Assembly: GCA_011947345.1 (NCBI GenBank)
Contig: JAAVTG010000043.1
Span: 1,116,001-1,180,000, forward strand
Reading direction: 5' to 3'
DNA from: Phytophthora quininea
Lineage: Eukaryota > Oomycota > Peronosporomycetes > Peronosporales > Peronosporaceae
Length of the DNA stretch: 64,000 bases
Shown here: positions 49,301 through 59,981 of the stretch, piece after piece
Layout: each line of letters begins with the position of its first letter
Position numbering within the stretch: the stretch's first letter is position 1
Position numbers and translations under genes: made by a program
Notes under the pieces: generated by a model
Databases searched by the model: none
What the model was told of the DNA's origin: nothing
Seen by the model: only the letters and a program-made list of their open reading frames with translations

Positions 49301-51248
49301 ATCTTCATCGCTAGTATTACCAAGTGCCAAGGCATCGGATACATTTTTTGTCGAAACAAATCCCAACGAGGAAAGCTGTGAATTGTTTTGTCCAGTGAGC
49401 AGAGTGACCTGACTAGGATTGATGAAAGCGTTCTGGGACCCGTGAATGATAATGAGCCCAAATGGTGCGGTTACCATCGTCGCCAAGTTTGCGGTAGCTG
49501 TACTGACATCACGAGATTTCACCATGCCACGCAGAAGGGTCCGTAACAGCAGACCTCGTGGTGATCCATTCTCTTTGACACTTCGCCAGTGGTGGTTGTA
49601 GTGGATGCACCATTCGTTTGGAGAAATCCACGCCGACTGCTGAAAAACGTTTTGAGGGCTTCTTGTCGGGAAGTCGTGACTTGTGTGAGATAGTGCTCGC
49701 TGAAGAGTACCCCAGCCAATGCTTCGTGAAGCTCTACAGCATCTCCACCGTTAACGTTTTTGCTGTTGTTGTTCCTGTCGATCAATTTCTGGAGATGGTG
49801 TAAAGTCCGACGCTCTACGTCCGTGACACTTGCAAGCGCGTTGATAAGCACAAGACCACGAAGCGACCGCACAAACAGTCCAAGCGCACCTCCACCATTG
49901 CCTGCGGTATCTCGGAGTGGCAACTCCATACCAAGCAAATGAAGCCCTGCACTGCCACCCGTGCCGATGCCAATAAGATATTGCGGTACGGCACCTACGC
50001 CCAGCTTCGGCTGTACCAGCCACTCCCGTGAGCGTGTCATCAAATACTCAAGCAGTCTGGAATAAGCAGCAGCGAAGCGCGTGTTGTGCCATGTCACCCC
50101 GCATTTTGAGCGCGTAGGAAAACCACAGAGCAGCACTTTTCCACGCGGGAAGTGGACTAGTAACGAATGGAAAAAACCTCGAGTGTTTCCAATCTCTGAA
50201 ATGCGTCTATGAACACTGTCAGGAGAAATGGTGTTGTGTTTGGAACTCCAGCAGCTTCTTTCTCAGCTGTAGTTTCTGCAGGTGTCTTTGGCGAAAGCGC
50301 GCTTGTATTTTGTTTGGCTTTTGGAGGAGACATCGTCATGGTATCATGCGAAAGAATGCCGTAGGATATTTCCGTGTCAGCGTCGACCTGGAAAGTCATC
50401 CATCGTGTAGATACTGGAAACAGCACAGGCTCATCAGGGTTTTCAGCCACATTTTTTGATCGCGACGGAGAAGTACTCCTTGTCAGCTCTAGTGGTGGAA
50501 TGGTGCTGGATGCCGGGACATTGTTGTCATCATCCGGTTGTAACACGTCGTTGTTGCTGGCTGGAGATGCTTCGGACAGCGAGATTTCAGAGTTAAAATT
50601 CGGCGTTGAGCTCAACGTAAGCGGAGGTTTATTCCGTCGAGAACGCCGTTGGGCCTCCAGTTCTTTTAAAGCTCGCTTACTGCGTACATGAGCCCATTCC
50701 GGTAGCGTCACTCGCAACTGAGACTTGTTTTGTTTCGGAGAGTGCGCCAGCGAATGGGTAGCGCCACTGGCTTGCCCTTGCCAATGCTGAACGTGGTCCT
50801 TCTTTGGCGACGCCTTCTGGGGATGAGCGCTGCGATCAATGCTTGATGCGATTAGATGCTCTTGCTGTACATTTCGCTGTTGTGGTGAAGAATTCGTCGT
50901 TGATGTGGTGAAGTACCGAACAAAATCTTCTCGAGTGAAGTAAGCTCGGGATTTGCCCCGAGTCAACAGAGCCACGCATTCCTCGGCATCTTGCTCGTTC
51001 CACAGAAACCCAGCGGGTCCACTCGGGCAGAGCCGCAACTCCACCACGGCATGCATCAAGTCGTCCACACTGACGACGCCCTCGTCTCGCTGATCAAAGT
51101 GCACGTAGGCCTCGGCGAGCGGCAGCCCTCGCCTCTGAGCCTCGACGACGACCTCGGACAGAGCCTGGAGTACTTGATGCGCTCTCTCTTCTGACGGAAC
51201 CGTGGCATGGGTCTCTAGGCGGTCAAGTGGTGGTGGTCGGCGAGGCAT
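43337..51248 (-). CDS. Giant EF-hand-like / IQ-motif coiled-coil protein (about 2,640 residues, about seven frameshifts)
   Basis: Successive minus-strand frames join without intron signals from ATG 51248 (MPRRPPPLDRLE) to the stop at 43337. N-terminal region: a degenerate EF-hand pair (loop DQRDEGVVSVDD, then KSRAYFTREDFVRYF). Then a Ser-rich linker, and a region with GKVLLCGFPTRS, LIGIGTGGSAGLHLLG and GLIIIHGSQNAF that resembles an alpha/beta-hydrolase core. Next are long charged coiled coils. The C-terminal half has two copies of an EREW-L-D-L-P-Y motif (about 45848 and 45470). Near the end are two IQ motifs (VDIQRIYRGHLGK and VTLQRAYRGRLGR) for calmodulin. Breaks lie near 50160, 49527, 48360, 47792, 47427, 47262 (two bases) and 46838. 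Calcium-regulated cytoskeletal or flagellar use is inferred only. It could be more than one gene if a break is real. Confidence 0.6.
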
Positions 51249-51433
51249 CGTGCATCGTGTGTCGGTTCAAGGCTGATCTTTTGAAAGCATTAGCCAATCA
51301 GAAGATTGGGTTTGAAGAATTTTCCAACATGATGGCTACACCCACTTCAACTTGCCGAAATTGCTCGCCGCATAGCGGAAAATGCACAACGTAGTGAGGA
51401 CGGACCAAGCTCTGCAACCACATCGGACTTCCC

Positions 51434-51450
51434 GCTCATTTTCCAATTTG
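51434..51450 (+). promoter_or_regulatory. Canonical Inr/FPR element of the TBC-like gene
   Basis: GCTCATTTTCCAATTTG is a full match to the published oomycete consensus GCTCATTYYNCAWTTTN. It lies 53-69 bases before the ATG at 51503. It is the clearest core promoter of the window. Confidence 0.75.
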
Positions 51451-51502
51451 CACCCCAGCCCACACTCCTCCAACAACCGCTTGACTTGAATACTCCGCCA
51501 CC

Positions 51503-52326
51503 ATGGGCTGCACTGTTTCCTCCCTGCTGCTTTCGCGTTCGCAAGACTTCACTTCCGCCGACTTGCTGCTGGATCAATTGGAGATGCAAGCTAACATCGA
51601 ATCGACAGTAAACTGGGTGGAGGCCAGCGCGCGCTACTGTGTCGTTGCTCTCACGGCGGTGGTGGCGATGCTCATGGGCAGCCTCGTTGACCCACTCGAC
51701 AACCCGAAAAAGGCTCCCTGTGTTGTCGATGCCGCCTGCCAAACCGAAGAGGAAGATTCCCAGCAGCCAGACTGCGACTGGCAGATGAGCGAATTTGACA
51801 AGTGCTTCTCTGACGGCGACGACCAGTCTTGCACGACCGAGGCGACCGATCTATACAGCGACACAGAGAACGACGAATTCAAGCTCATTGACGAGGACGC
51901 CGTTGAGTTATCCCGAGCTACCTTTGACGAAATGTGTCCGAGTAGCTGCAGCGGCGACTGCGAGATCCAAGCAGACTTGCTCATGCGCCTGACTGCTATC
52001 GTGTACAACCAGGACAACAACAACTCCCACTCTACCTGGAAGACTTCCTCTGCGTGTGTGGCGAATGCCCACAATACCAGCACGTTGTATGTGATGTCGC
52101 TGCTGCAAACACGTTCTGGCACAACGAGCAGCAGCGACAGAGTATAACTCGTCTGCTTCAAGCCTACTCGACCTACAACGAAGTAGTCGGCTACCGGCCG
52201 GAAATGATTTCCGTCGCCCGAGAGTGTCTGCATACGTGGCATGGCGATGAAGACCGCGCCTTCAAGTTGTTCACTGCGCTTTACGACGAAATCGACGCAT
52301 CCTGTCCAATCCTTATGGTCGACTAG
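51503..52326 (+). CDS. Lipid-anchored degenerate TBC-domain protein (one frameshift)
   Basis: About 274 residues from ATG 51503. It begins MGCTVSS: Gly2 can be myristoylated and Cys3 palmitoylated, so membrane attachment is likely. After an acidic middle with DFxxLIDEDAVEL-like text comes the N-terminal half of a TBC (RabGAP) fold: CDVAAANTFWHNEQQRQ, LLQAYSTYNEVVGYRPEM, and EDRAFKLFTALYDEI. Active TBC domains carry an arginine finger (xxDxxRT) and a glutamine finger (YxQGM); here they read DVAAANT and YRPEM, so GAP activity is unlikely. The domain also stops half-way at TAG 52324-52326. One -1 shift near 52035 (CC) lies before the motif. It probably acts as a Rab-binding scaffold, if anything. 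Confidence 0.7.
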
Positions 52327-52621
52327 CTGCATGTTCCCCATTACGGAACACGCTGCGATCAACCTGTGGCCCTCATCACGGCCCTGCAAGAGCAGGAACA
52401 AGGGCTGCCACATTCACGCCGCGTTTCCCTCATATCGGAAGTGTAGCGATGAAAGCGGACAGCTACTACGCTATATGTTGTACAACCACGTAGGGTACTC
52501 GTATTTATTAGACAAATATGCGTGAGAAACAACCAGATTTCCTCACTTGTTGCAACTTCGTGTGTCCATCTTGCTGTTGGATGGTGGGTATATATGTCCT
52601 TGTTGATCATATCTGGCAGCA

Positions 52622-55270
52622 TCAAACCCACGCTGCGTTGGTCTCAGGGTGCATCGCCTCCACTTGCGATCGGATGGACTCGATCTCGAGCACTTGCCGG
52701 TACACAATGCTCTCCGCTAGGTATCGTGGCATCTTCCCTTTGAAGTCTGCTCTTACAACACACGTGAGTCTTGTTGCGAAAGCAGCATATTTTCCTTGGT
52801 CGTCGTCGTCCGCAGATGGTTCAACGAGAAATCCTCCTGTAGCGTAGGCCATTCGTATCACCCCTTGCGCTCGGGCACATCCGCTCGCGGAATCGACTCC
52901 TGTAGTACAGCAAACGTGTCGAGGCGGCCGGTCTTCTCAACGAAACTGTGGAGATCGCAGGAGTCCCGGGGTTTCACCAGCCATGCTGGCCACAGAGAAA
53001 GTTTCGAGTGCGAACGATACAGAACTGCTTTGGAATCATCCAGCGGCTCCACCCTCCGCAGAGTCATCCTTTCATCATCAGTACTACTAATACTGGTGCC
53101 AGGGGCAGCAGTCCGCGCGTTTTCAAGAGAACGCAAATACCGAAACACTTGCTTCGGAGATGCTTGAACGATCACTTGGCCCTTCATCTCTACTAGACGA
53201 TCTTTTCAGGGGCAAAGCTCCCGGAAGGTGTTTTACGAAGCACCTCAACGTCACCACTGCTCCTGTAGACTGCCCAATCCGAATCATCGGATTCATTCAC
53301 GTGAAGAAGACGTTGTAGACCATTCTGCGAGAGCTTGGCATAATAGACTTTCATCAGTTGGTTCTCGCGATGACTTGTGTGGCCCATTATTTGATCCAGT
53401 TCTTCCAGCGACACCGATATCGCGCTATCCTGCGACTGTGAAGTTTTGAGTCTCTTCGAGCTCTCCTCTGTCTTCTCCTCCTCTTCTTCCTCTTCAATCT
53501 CCGTCGGAAACCTTGGCGCACTCTTGGATGTCTTCAAGCGCCTTTTTGGTTGTCGCTTTACCTTCACAGGAGATGATGTTACCCCTGATGCCGATGTCGT
53601 TGGCGGTGTTGAGTTACCACTAGTACTGATGGCGTTATTTACAACGATTTGTTGCTGTCGCCGGAACTTGCTGTTGTCTGCGACCTCGGTAGCAACGTAG
53701 TCCAGATTTAAGCGCATCCAGTTCCGTAGCACCGCACAAGAGGCTTCTGGTGATTCCATGAAGCGCGCACCCGTGAGATTCACGATCGATGGGTCCTTGC
53801 CCAAACTACTGCTGCTGCGACTCGCCCAGAGCTGTGACAACCGCGGCGCTGCATTGCTGCGCGCGATAACACTTTCGCGACGGTAATCATTTTGAGCCTG
53901 TTGGCACAACTGCTCGTAGAAGCGGGTGAGCTTCGGACGATTTCGAGCGAGGAACGCGTTAAAGGGAACCATGAACGGCTCAGCCGACGCGCAATACTCG
54001 ACGTTGTTCGCTAGAGTCTGCAGCATTTTGGCGAGTAGCACGAGGGCGCGTTGCATTTGTTTGTTCGGAGCTGCATTGCCGGGTGTCAGGTTCATCTTGT
54101 GTGGCACCACAAGCGCTGGGCAAAGATAACGGAGGAACACCAATCCGCCCAAGTGCATGTAGAATTCTTCCCTCGACGCAGCTACCGTAGAAGACGTCCC
54201 AGTGGACACGTTCGACTGCGCTAGAATGTCTTCGAGCAAGTTCTCTTCAATCGAACTGAGCCGTGGCAGTGCCCCCAGCCCATTGCTGTCCAGCGATGTA
54301 CTCTTCCTCTCCTCCGTAAAGCTGCTGTTATTGTTGCCAGTCTCCGAAAAGATCAAGCTGTTGCTGCTGCCGCCCAATGTGCTCAGTCTTGGCAGCGAGA
54401 CGTTGCTGCGCCGATCACGCTCAATCAATCGCAGCATCTCCAGCTCCAGGACTCGATAGATCTTGGCGATCTGATAGGGAAGAGCGTCGCCGCATTAAAG
54501 ATATGGCTCAAGGTACGCTCCGCCAGCGCTTCCAGTCTCTCTTGGTTGGCCTGGATGTCGTCCTGCGGTTGCAGGTAGCGAGGGTTGACCTCATATCCGT
54601 CAGAATTGACCCACAGCTCGTTGATGACGCCCGAGAGTGCGTGCTGCAGGAACTCGCCGCCCAACTCGCACGTGTATTCACGCAGCAACTGCGAAGTCAT
54701 ACATCAATATACAAGCGTCAGCATGGTGAACCCCGCACAGTAGATCATTTGTTGCAATCGCACCGCTGTGGTGGCCGAGTTGGCTCGGAACAGCTCGTTC
54801 CAGTTCAACGTGTGCACCATCTCGCGGAACATGAGCAGCCCCAACAGCTTCCTTAGCTGGTCCTCGTAGTTCTCAAACACGAACAGCAGCGCGCGGATGA
54901 CGTTCACGTCGGCGCCCCCAGGAGCCTAAACCCCAGCATCGTATCCATCAGGTCACAATAGAATCTCACAAGTCCCCACTTGTCGAGCACGTACCGTGGC
55001 GAGTGCGGTGGCCAGTCGGAACTCCGGGTCGTGCACCAACGCGTACACGAGCGCGCTCTCGGCGTCCTCCTGCGTCAGGAACACGACGGCGTTGCGCACC
55101 GTCTCGTCGACCCCGAGCGCGGGTGCGGACGTGGATACGCGCACGTCCGGGCGGCTCTTGCTGCTGGTTGGTGGAGGTTGGGACCTGGTCTCGCCCCGCG
55201 AGCGCCCGCCGTCGTGTCGGCGGCTGCGGAGTCCGCTGGCCAGCGCCCTCACGGCGCGCAGCATTCGCAT
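52622..55270 (-). CDS. RasGAP-START fusion protein (three exons, three frameshifts)
   Basis: The start is ATG 55270 (MRMLRAVRALASG); the frame upstream has only a TTG. Introns at 54994-54926 and 54763-54689 (69 and 75 bases, GT-AG). The RasGAP domain starts at NWNELFRANSATTA, joins across the second intron to LLREYTCELGGEFLQHALSGVI, and contains the hallmark FLRYLCPALVVPHK and RALVLLAKMLQTLANN. A linker with Ser-rich and Arg/Lys stretches and an acidic EEEEEEEK run follows. The C-terminus is a START lipid-binding domain: DWAVYRSSGDVEVLR, VEMKGQVIVQASPKQVFRYL, SLWPAWLVKPRDSCDLHSF, then KGKMPRYLAESIVYRQ. About 850 residues. Breaks: near 54465, at 53190 (TC/CT) and at 52860 (GGGG), all -1. It should accelerate Ras GTP hydrolysis at membranes sensed through a lipid. 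Confidence 0.85.
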
Positions 55271-55274
55271 CCCA

Positions 55275-55290
55275 GCGAAATCGAGAGTGA
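55275..55290 (-). promoter_or_regulatory. Initiator-like element of the RasGAP-START gene
   Basis: The minus strand reads TCACTCTCGATTTCGC, one mismatch in the core from YCAYTYYNCAWTTTNYY. It ends four bases before ATG 55270, so the leader would be very short, or translation starts at the next ATG (55264). Confidence 0.45.
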
Positions 55291-56219
55291 AGAAGGGCAG
55301 CAAAGCCGTTTCGGGTGAAAAAGGGACGCGGGTCAACGCCAGTCGGTCTCGCGCTGACCGGCTCGAGAACGCTTTCCCGGCGCTGCTAGCTCGCTCCGAC
55401 GGATATGCGGGGCGCCGCTATTAGCTGCAGCGATAACCGTCTTCTTGATGGACACCACGCGATGGCGGGGCAGGGTCGCGGCGGCAGACGGACGGTCTGC
55501 CAGGGTTCAGCTTGCTCGCTCCACGTCGCAGGCGGATTTGATACTACATCCTGTTGCCCCCTGTTTTTGATCCCGGGTTCAATTCGGCACCAGTATCAAG
55601 TGGAAGGCGTGGCGGGACTGCTGCAGCCCACACGACAGGGCGTTTGCCTCGCTCGTCGGCTCGGCGGCGGCTGGCAACACGAGGCACAGCAAGGTGCAGG
55701 CCGCTCCGCAAGTCGCTCCGCAAGTCGCGGCGTAACGTTACTGCGTGTCCGGCGCGATTCCGCTAGCTGCTGACCTTCAAGGTCAAGAGAGGGCTGGATT
55801 CTACCAAGCCTTCTGTCGGCTTTCACGCAGCAGCCAAGCAGTGAAGCGAGGCCATCTCGATTGACACGTGGCGATATATACGTCGAGGCGACGGTCCGCT
55901 TCGCGAAGTTTCTTGTCGCCTTGACGAGACCTGCATGTCGCCCTTGCAATGCCAAGCAGACTCCAACAAGCAGCTTTTTCGGAAGCAACCCGTCTTGCCT
56001 TGCCGTCCCTTACGAGCACTTTCGCCGCCCCACCACTATAGCTGGCACGCAGCGGCGCCACGGGCACCTCAAAAAGGGCAGGCCTTGTTGGGCGCAACAT
56101 GAGCGGGCTTCCGCCGTTGCGGTGAATCGCGATCAGGAGATTTGCCCTGCATAATATTTGAGCGGCCGAGTGGAATGGGCCTCGCGGGCTAATTCCACCG
56201 GCACCTCTTCCATTCACCT
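55291..56219. other. Intergenic region, no gene seen
   Basis: About 930 bases between the 5' end of the RasGAP-START gene and the 3' end of the Gemin6-like gene. ORFs on both strands are Arg/Ala/Ser-rich shadows without ATG support. A short GGTTCAATTC stretch near 55577 was checked as a tRNA T-arm and rejected. Confidence 0.5.
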
Positions 56220-56778
56220 TTACGTCGCCGACGCGTGCGCCTCGAACTGCGTCAGGAGCTGCTGCAGTCGCCGTAGAAGCTGCTCGTCCGCACACTCCAC
56301 GGCGCGGTACGGCTCGCGCAGGGTCGCGGCCCTGCCCAACACTTGCAAGCTGCCGTCGGCGGCCACCTCAAACGAGACGAGTTGCTGTGCGATGGTGCAG
56401 CTATCCCATTAGTATGAACAATAGTAATTAGCGTCGATTGTGCTGCGATCGCGCACCTCATTCAGGAACTCGCCGAGCTGCTCCCGGCGGTGCACGAGAT
56501 CGCCCATATCGGGCTCTTCAACGTCTTGCAGGTGGGCTTCCCGTAGCGCCGCAAGTGTGACGGACTCGCTTTCGTCTTTTCAAGACCTCGGACGTTGTGC
56601 GCGAGCACGATCTTCACGCTGGAAGCTGCGTCGTGTTCGCACAGCATCGCGACGTGGTCGGTCTCGGGGTCGATGCAGTAGAGCACTCCCGGTGTCCAGG
56701 TGCCGTCCTGCAGCGCCACTCGCACGTACTGCCCGATGAGCCCCCAAACTGGTCGAACAGCGAGTCCTCGTGATCCAT
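56220..56778 (-). CDS. GEMIN6: Gemin6-like Sm-fold protein of the SMN complex (two exons, two frameshifts)
   Basis: Exons 56778-56457 and 56384-56220 with a 72-base GT-AG intron give about 162 residues. The start is ATG 56778 (MDHEDSLFDQFGG). The N-terminal half has the Sm-like beta pattern of Gemin6: LIGQYVRVALQDGTWTPGVLY then CIDPETDHVAMLCEHD and VKIVLAHNVRGLE. The second half is helical and includes DMGDLVHRREQLGEFLNE, then QLVSFEVAADGSLQVLGR and ECADEQLLRRLQQLL, matching the Gemin6 C-terminal domain in order. Gemin6 pairs with Gemin7 in the SMN complex that loads Sm proteins on snRNAs. Breaks at 56742 (GGGGG) and 56581 (AAAA), both -1. The match rests on remembered family layout, so moderate certainty. 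Confidence 0.65.
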
Positions 56779-56958
56779 GCTCTCTGCGCCAATCGTTTCC
56801 TTCCTCACAGCAAAATGACAATTGTGCTCTACGTGTACAATCCATACGTGTATGGTTTAGCAAACTAATGGAATGAATGAAAATGCGGTGACCGCGACCT
56901 CATACGCTCGAGACCGACGGTGCCGTACGTCTGGCAGAACCTAGATACCTTCGCCGCC

Positions 56959-59900
56959 TCAGCTTGATGCAGGCTTCTCCACATGCACCCAGAGCGCGAT
57001 GAACATGAGGCCCACTGCGATCGAGATCGAGCCCATGAAGTTACCCTGGTCCATCAAACTCTGGTAACTCCAGCCAAAGTACTCTTGGATGCTCATACGC
57101 ACACTCGGGCCCAGGTTGTAGGCGATAAACGTACCCATGAGCAACGCAGCGAACAGCATCGAGTCACCGTGCGAGTACACACGGTTGTAGTAGGCAACAA
57201 TGTAGCGCACAACGGCCCAGACGATGCCAAACACCGCCCCGGAAAACACGAGCACATTCGGCAGCTCGGCCAGTGATCCACGCGTGGCGTCACGCTTGTT
57301 GAGCCACTTGGACTTGCGCCCAGTAAACTTCCACACGATGGCACCCAGCATGGCAGTGAAGTTCGTAAAGGCGTACACGAACCGCGTCTCCTGCGACCGC
57401 ACCACATCGTTGTTCTCCACACCACGGGTGCTGAGAGCCTGTAGCAGGCCTTGCACGATGAGCTTCGGCACGAGCGCCACAAGCACACGCAGACCGTTGA
57501 CGAAGATCGGAGCATAGCCCGTGTACAGGAAGTAGAGCGTGATGTAGTAAAGCAGGATGACGGGGATCGAGTCGATCGGGTACAGCGTCGAGTTCAGGTA
57601 GAAGACACGACGCATGAAGTTATTCGGCTTGCGGTACTTCGGGATGTCAACGTGGGGGCGCTTCCACTCCGGGTCCGTCACACGCTTGTTCTTCTTCATG
57701 AGTGCAGTCTGGAAGTTACCCTTCGCCCAGCGTTTGCGCTGTGCTAAAGCTCCAGCAACCGAGTCAGGAATGAGACCCTCAGCCAAACGGACACGCTCCG
57801 AGGCCTCTCCCTCGAAATCCTTGCGGAAGTAGAGGGCCTTCCAGCCCATCGACACTAAGCGTTCGCCCGTGTAGCAGTCCTCCGTCAGCGTACCGTATTG
57901 AATACCGCCAATCGAGTCAAGAGCCTCACGACGAATCAGAGCATTCGTACCGGCGAACGACGCACAGTCGTAGCCGTCCTGGCCAGTTTGAATGGCATCG
58001 TAGAACGTAGAGTTACGGTGGCCCAGTGGGTCGCCGATCTGAAGCTGCACACAGTCACGGAAGTATTGCGGCGTCTGGACGAAGCCAACAGCGTTGTCAC
58101 GAACGTCGTCCGAGTACGTGTGCAAGATCGCCACGTCAGCGTCGCCGTTGTTGTTGTTTGTGTTGCACTTGCGGCACACACCACTCTTGCCCAGCTTGGA
58201 GTTGCAGTTCATGCAGCGGAGCTCCTTCTTGGCACGTGTATCACTCACTGTGCCGTTGACCTGGCGACGGTGAAGATCACTCTGCACGTGCATCGCATTC
58301 TCAAAGCATTCCTTTGAGCAGTAACTAATGCGTTCCTCCGGAACGCCGGCAATTTTGCACGACGCACAGCACATCTTTGCCACGTTCTTGCAACCCATGC
58401 ACGAGCACGAGTACTTGTTCTTGAACTGACGGTCCTCGTCGTCAAAGAAGAACGGCAACGTAGCCAAAACAAACTTCGGATGCGGCTGCATATCCGAGTC
58501 CAGCAACAACATGTAGCGGCCGTTGGCGCCTTCGTTGTACAGACAGTTGTTGATGTTGCCTGCCTTCGAGTAGTGTGTCTCCGGCTTCACACGACCCACA
58601 AAGGTCACGTGAGGCAAACCAGGGTAACGGTAGTCATCACGGAACGAACCAACGGCACAGTCTGCGCGGTTGACCACCTTGGGGCGGGAAGCTGACGGCA
58701 AGTTGGCGGACGAGTGCAGTTTACGCCACGCGTACACCTCCATCTCCTCGTTGGGGTCGCACACACGGTCGTACATGAACTGCGCAACTTCTTGGCGAAG
58801 GTCGCCAGCCTTCTCAAGCACAACCTTATTGAGCTCGATAGCAGGGACCGGGTTGCCCTTTGTCCACTTGGTGCTGCAATAACCATCGTCCAAGACGTAG
58901 ATCTGGAGAAGGTGCGGCGGGTACTGCAAGTTCATGCAGGCCATCAGCGTATCGATCGTCTCCTCGGCAGGCTCTGAGTAATGGCACAATAGCACATCAA
59001 TCTTGGGCCACAGGTCGTCTGGCACCTTGGGGTCAAATTCGTCAAAGTAGTGAGCACCACGACGCACCGGCTTCCACATGCCGAGGTAGTACAACGCACC
59101 AAGCACGATCGAGACCAGCTCAGCCACAATCAGCGCGAAGAACGACACCCACTGTGGGTACGGCGGGTTGTGGAAGCACACCACATCATCCACGCCAGCG
59201 AGGGTCAAGTACCAGTTTGGCGGGGTGAACCATCCACTCATTGGGTCCTTCAGACAGTTAAGGTCGTCAGGACTGTTGTCGTACACGTCCTGGCACGATA
59301 ACGTCCTGTTGCTGGAATCACACGGCTGAATACCAACGACGAACCAGAAGATGAAACCGAAGATCTCGACGACACTGAGAATCAGGAACAGGAAGTACAG
59401 GATTCGGTACGTCGTGATGCCCTTCATGTAGTACTTGCGGACGTTGGGCAGTTTGCGTTCGATGATGTTTCCGGAGCCACAGGCGACGATTGCCGCCTCG
59501 ACGCCTTCGAACCAGAGGCGGTACTCCTCCTCCGTCTCGGGACAGAGCACCCACACACGGCGCTTGGTGAGGACCTCAAAACCCCGATGCGGGAGGTCCA
59601 GACGCGCACAGGGACGCAGCTGCAGCGCGTCCTTCAGCTCGATGGCGCCAACCACCAGATCTGTATTGCGCGTGGTGAAGTACTGGCGGCACTCGAGATG
59701 CGAGTGGAAGTAGTAGATCTTGGCCTTCTCTAGGGCAAAGTAGCGGCGCTTCCAGCTTTGTGCATCGGGCCCTTGATCGTGCGCTTGCCCTGCTTGTGCA
59801 TGTAGCCGTGCACCGTGATGACGTTGTCCTGGTAGCTTTGATCCGAGGGCAGATCGGGCGATGCGCCGCGCACGATCTCGGCCTCGCCCGGCTGCTTGGG

Positions 59901-59981
59901 CGCATCCAGGGCCGAGGGCGTCGCGTACGCCTCGTAGTCGTCAGCGGGCGGCGCCACGGCCGGATGCTCCTTGTTGAACAT
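56959..59981 (-). CDS. CESA: Cellulose synthase with N-terminal PH domain, downstream copy (one frameshift)
   Basis: About 1,007 residues from ATG 59981 (MFNKEHPAVAPPADD). A processive GT2 glycosyltransferase that polymerises UDP-glucose into cellulose at the plasma membrane. In order: PH domain (GYMHKQGKRTIKGPMHK, then YYFHSHLECRQYF), two membrane segments, catalytic loops DDGY, DSD, TED and QRKRW, then about six membrane segments to the end. Between DSD and TED lies a cysteine-rich insert (CMGC, CCASC, YCSKEC, H-rich helix, then CMNC and CRKC). A -1 loss at 59755 (AAA) separates the first 80 residues from the rest, where HKSWKRRYFALE should follow. It is tandem with, and clearly a duplicate of, the next gene. 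The PH domain places it in the CesA1/2/4 group, number not assigned. Confidence 0.93.

Noticed and set aside
54689..54763. In-frame stop as a true end of the RasGAP gene
   Set aside because: The stretch is a 75-base GT-AG intron; removing it joins FRANSATTA to LLREYTCELGG, the expected RasGAP sequence.
55560..55600. tRNA-like T-arm (GGTTCAATTC) and resemblance to a cloning adaptor
   Set aside because: Flanking bases do not pair as a T-stem, no anticodon or acceptor stem fits, and the adaptor-like string differs in sequence.
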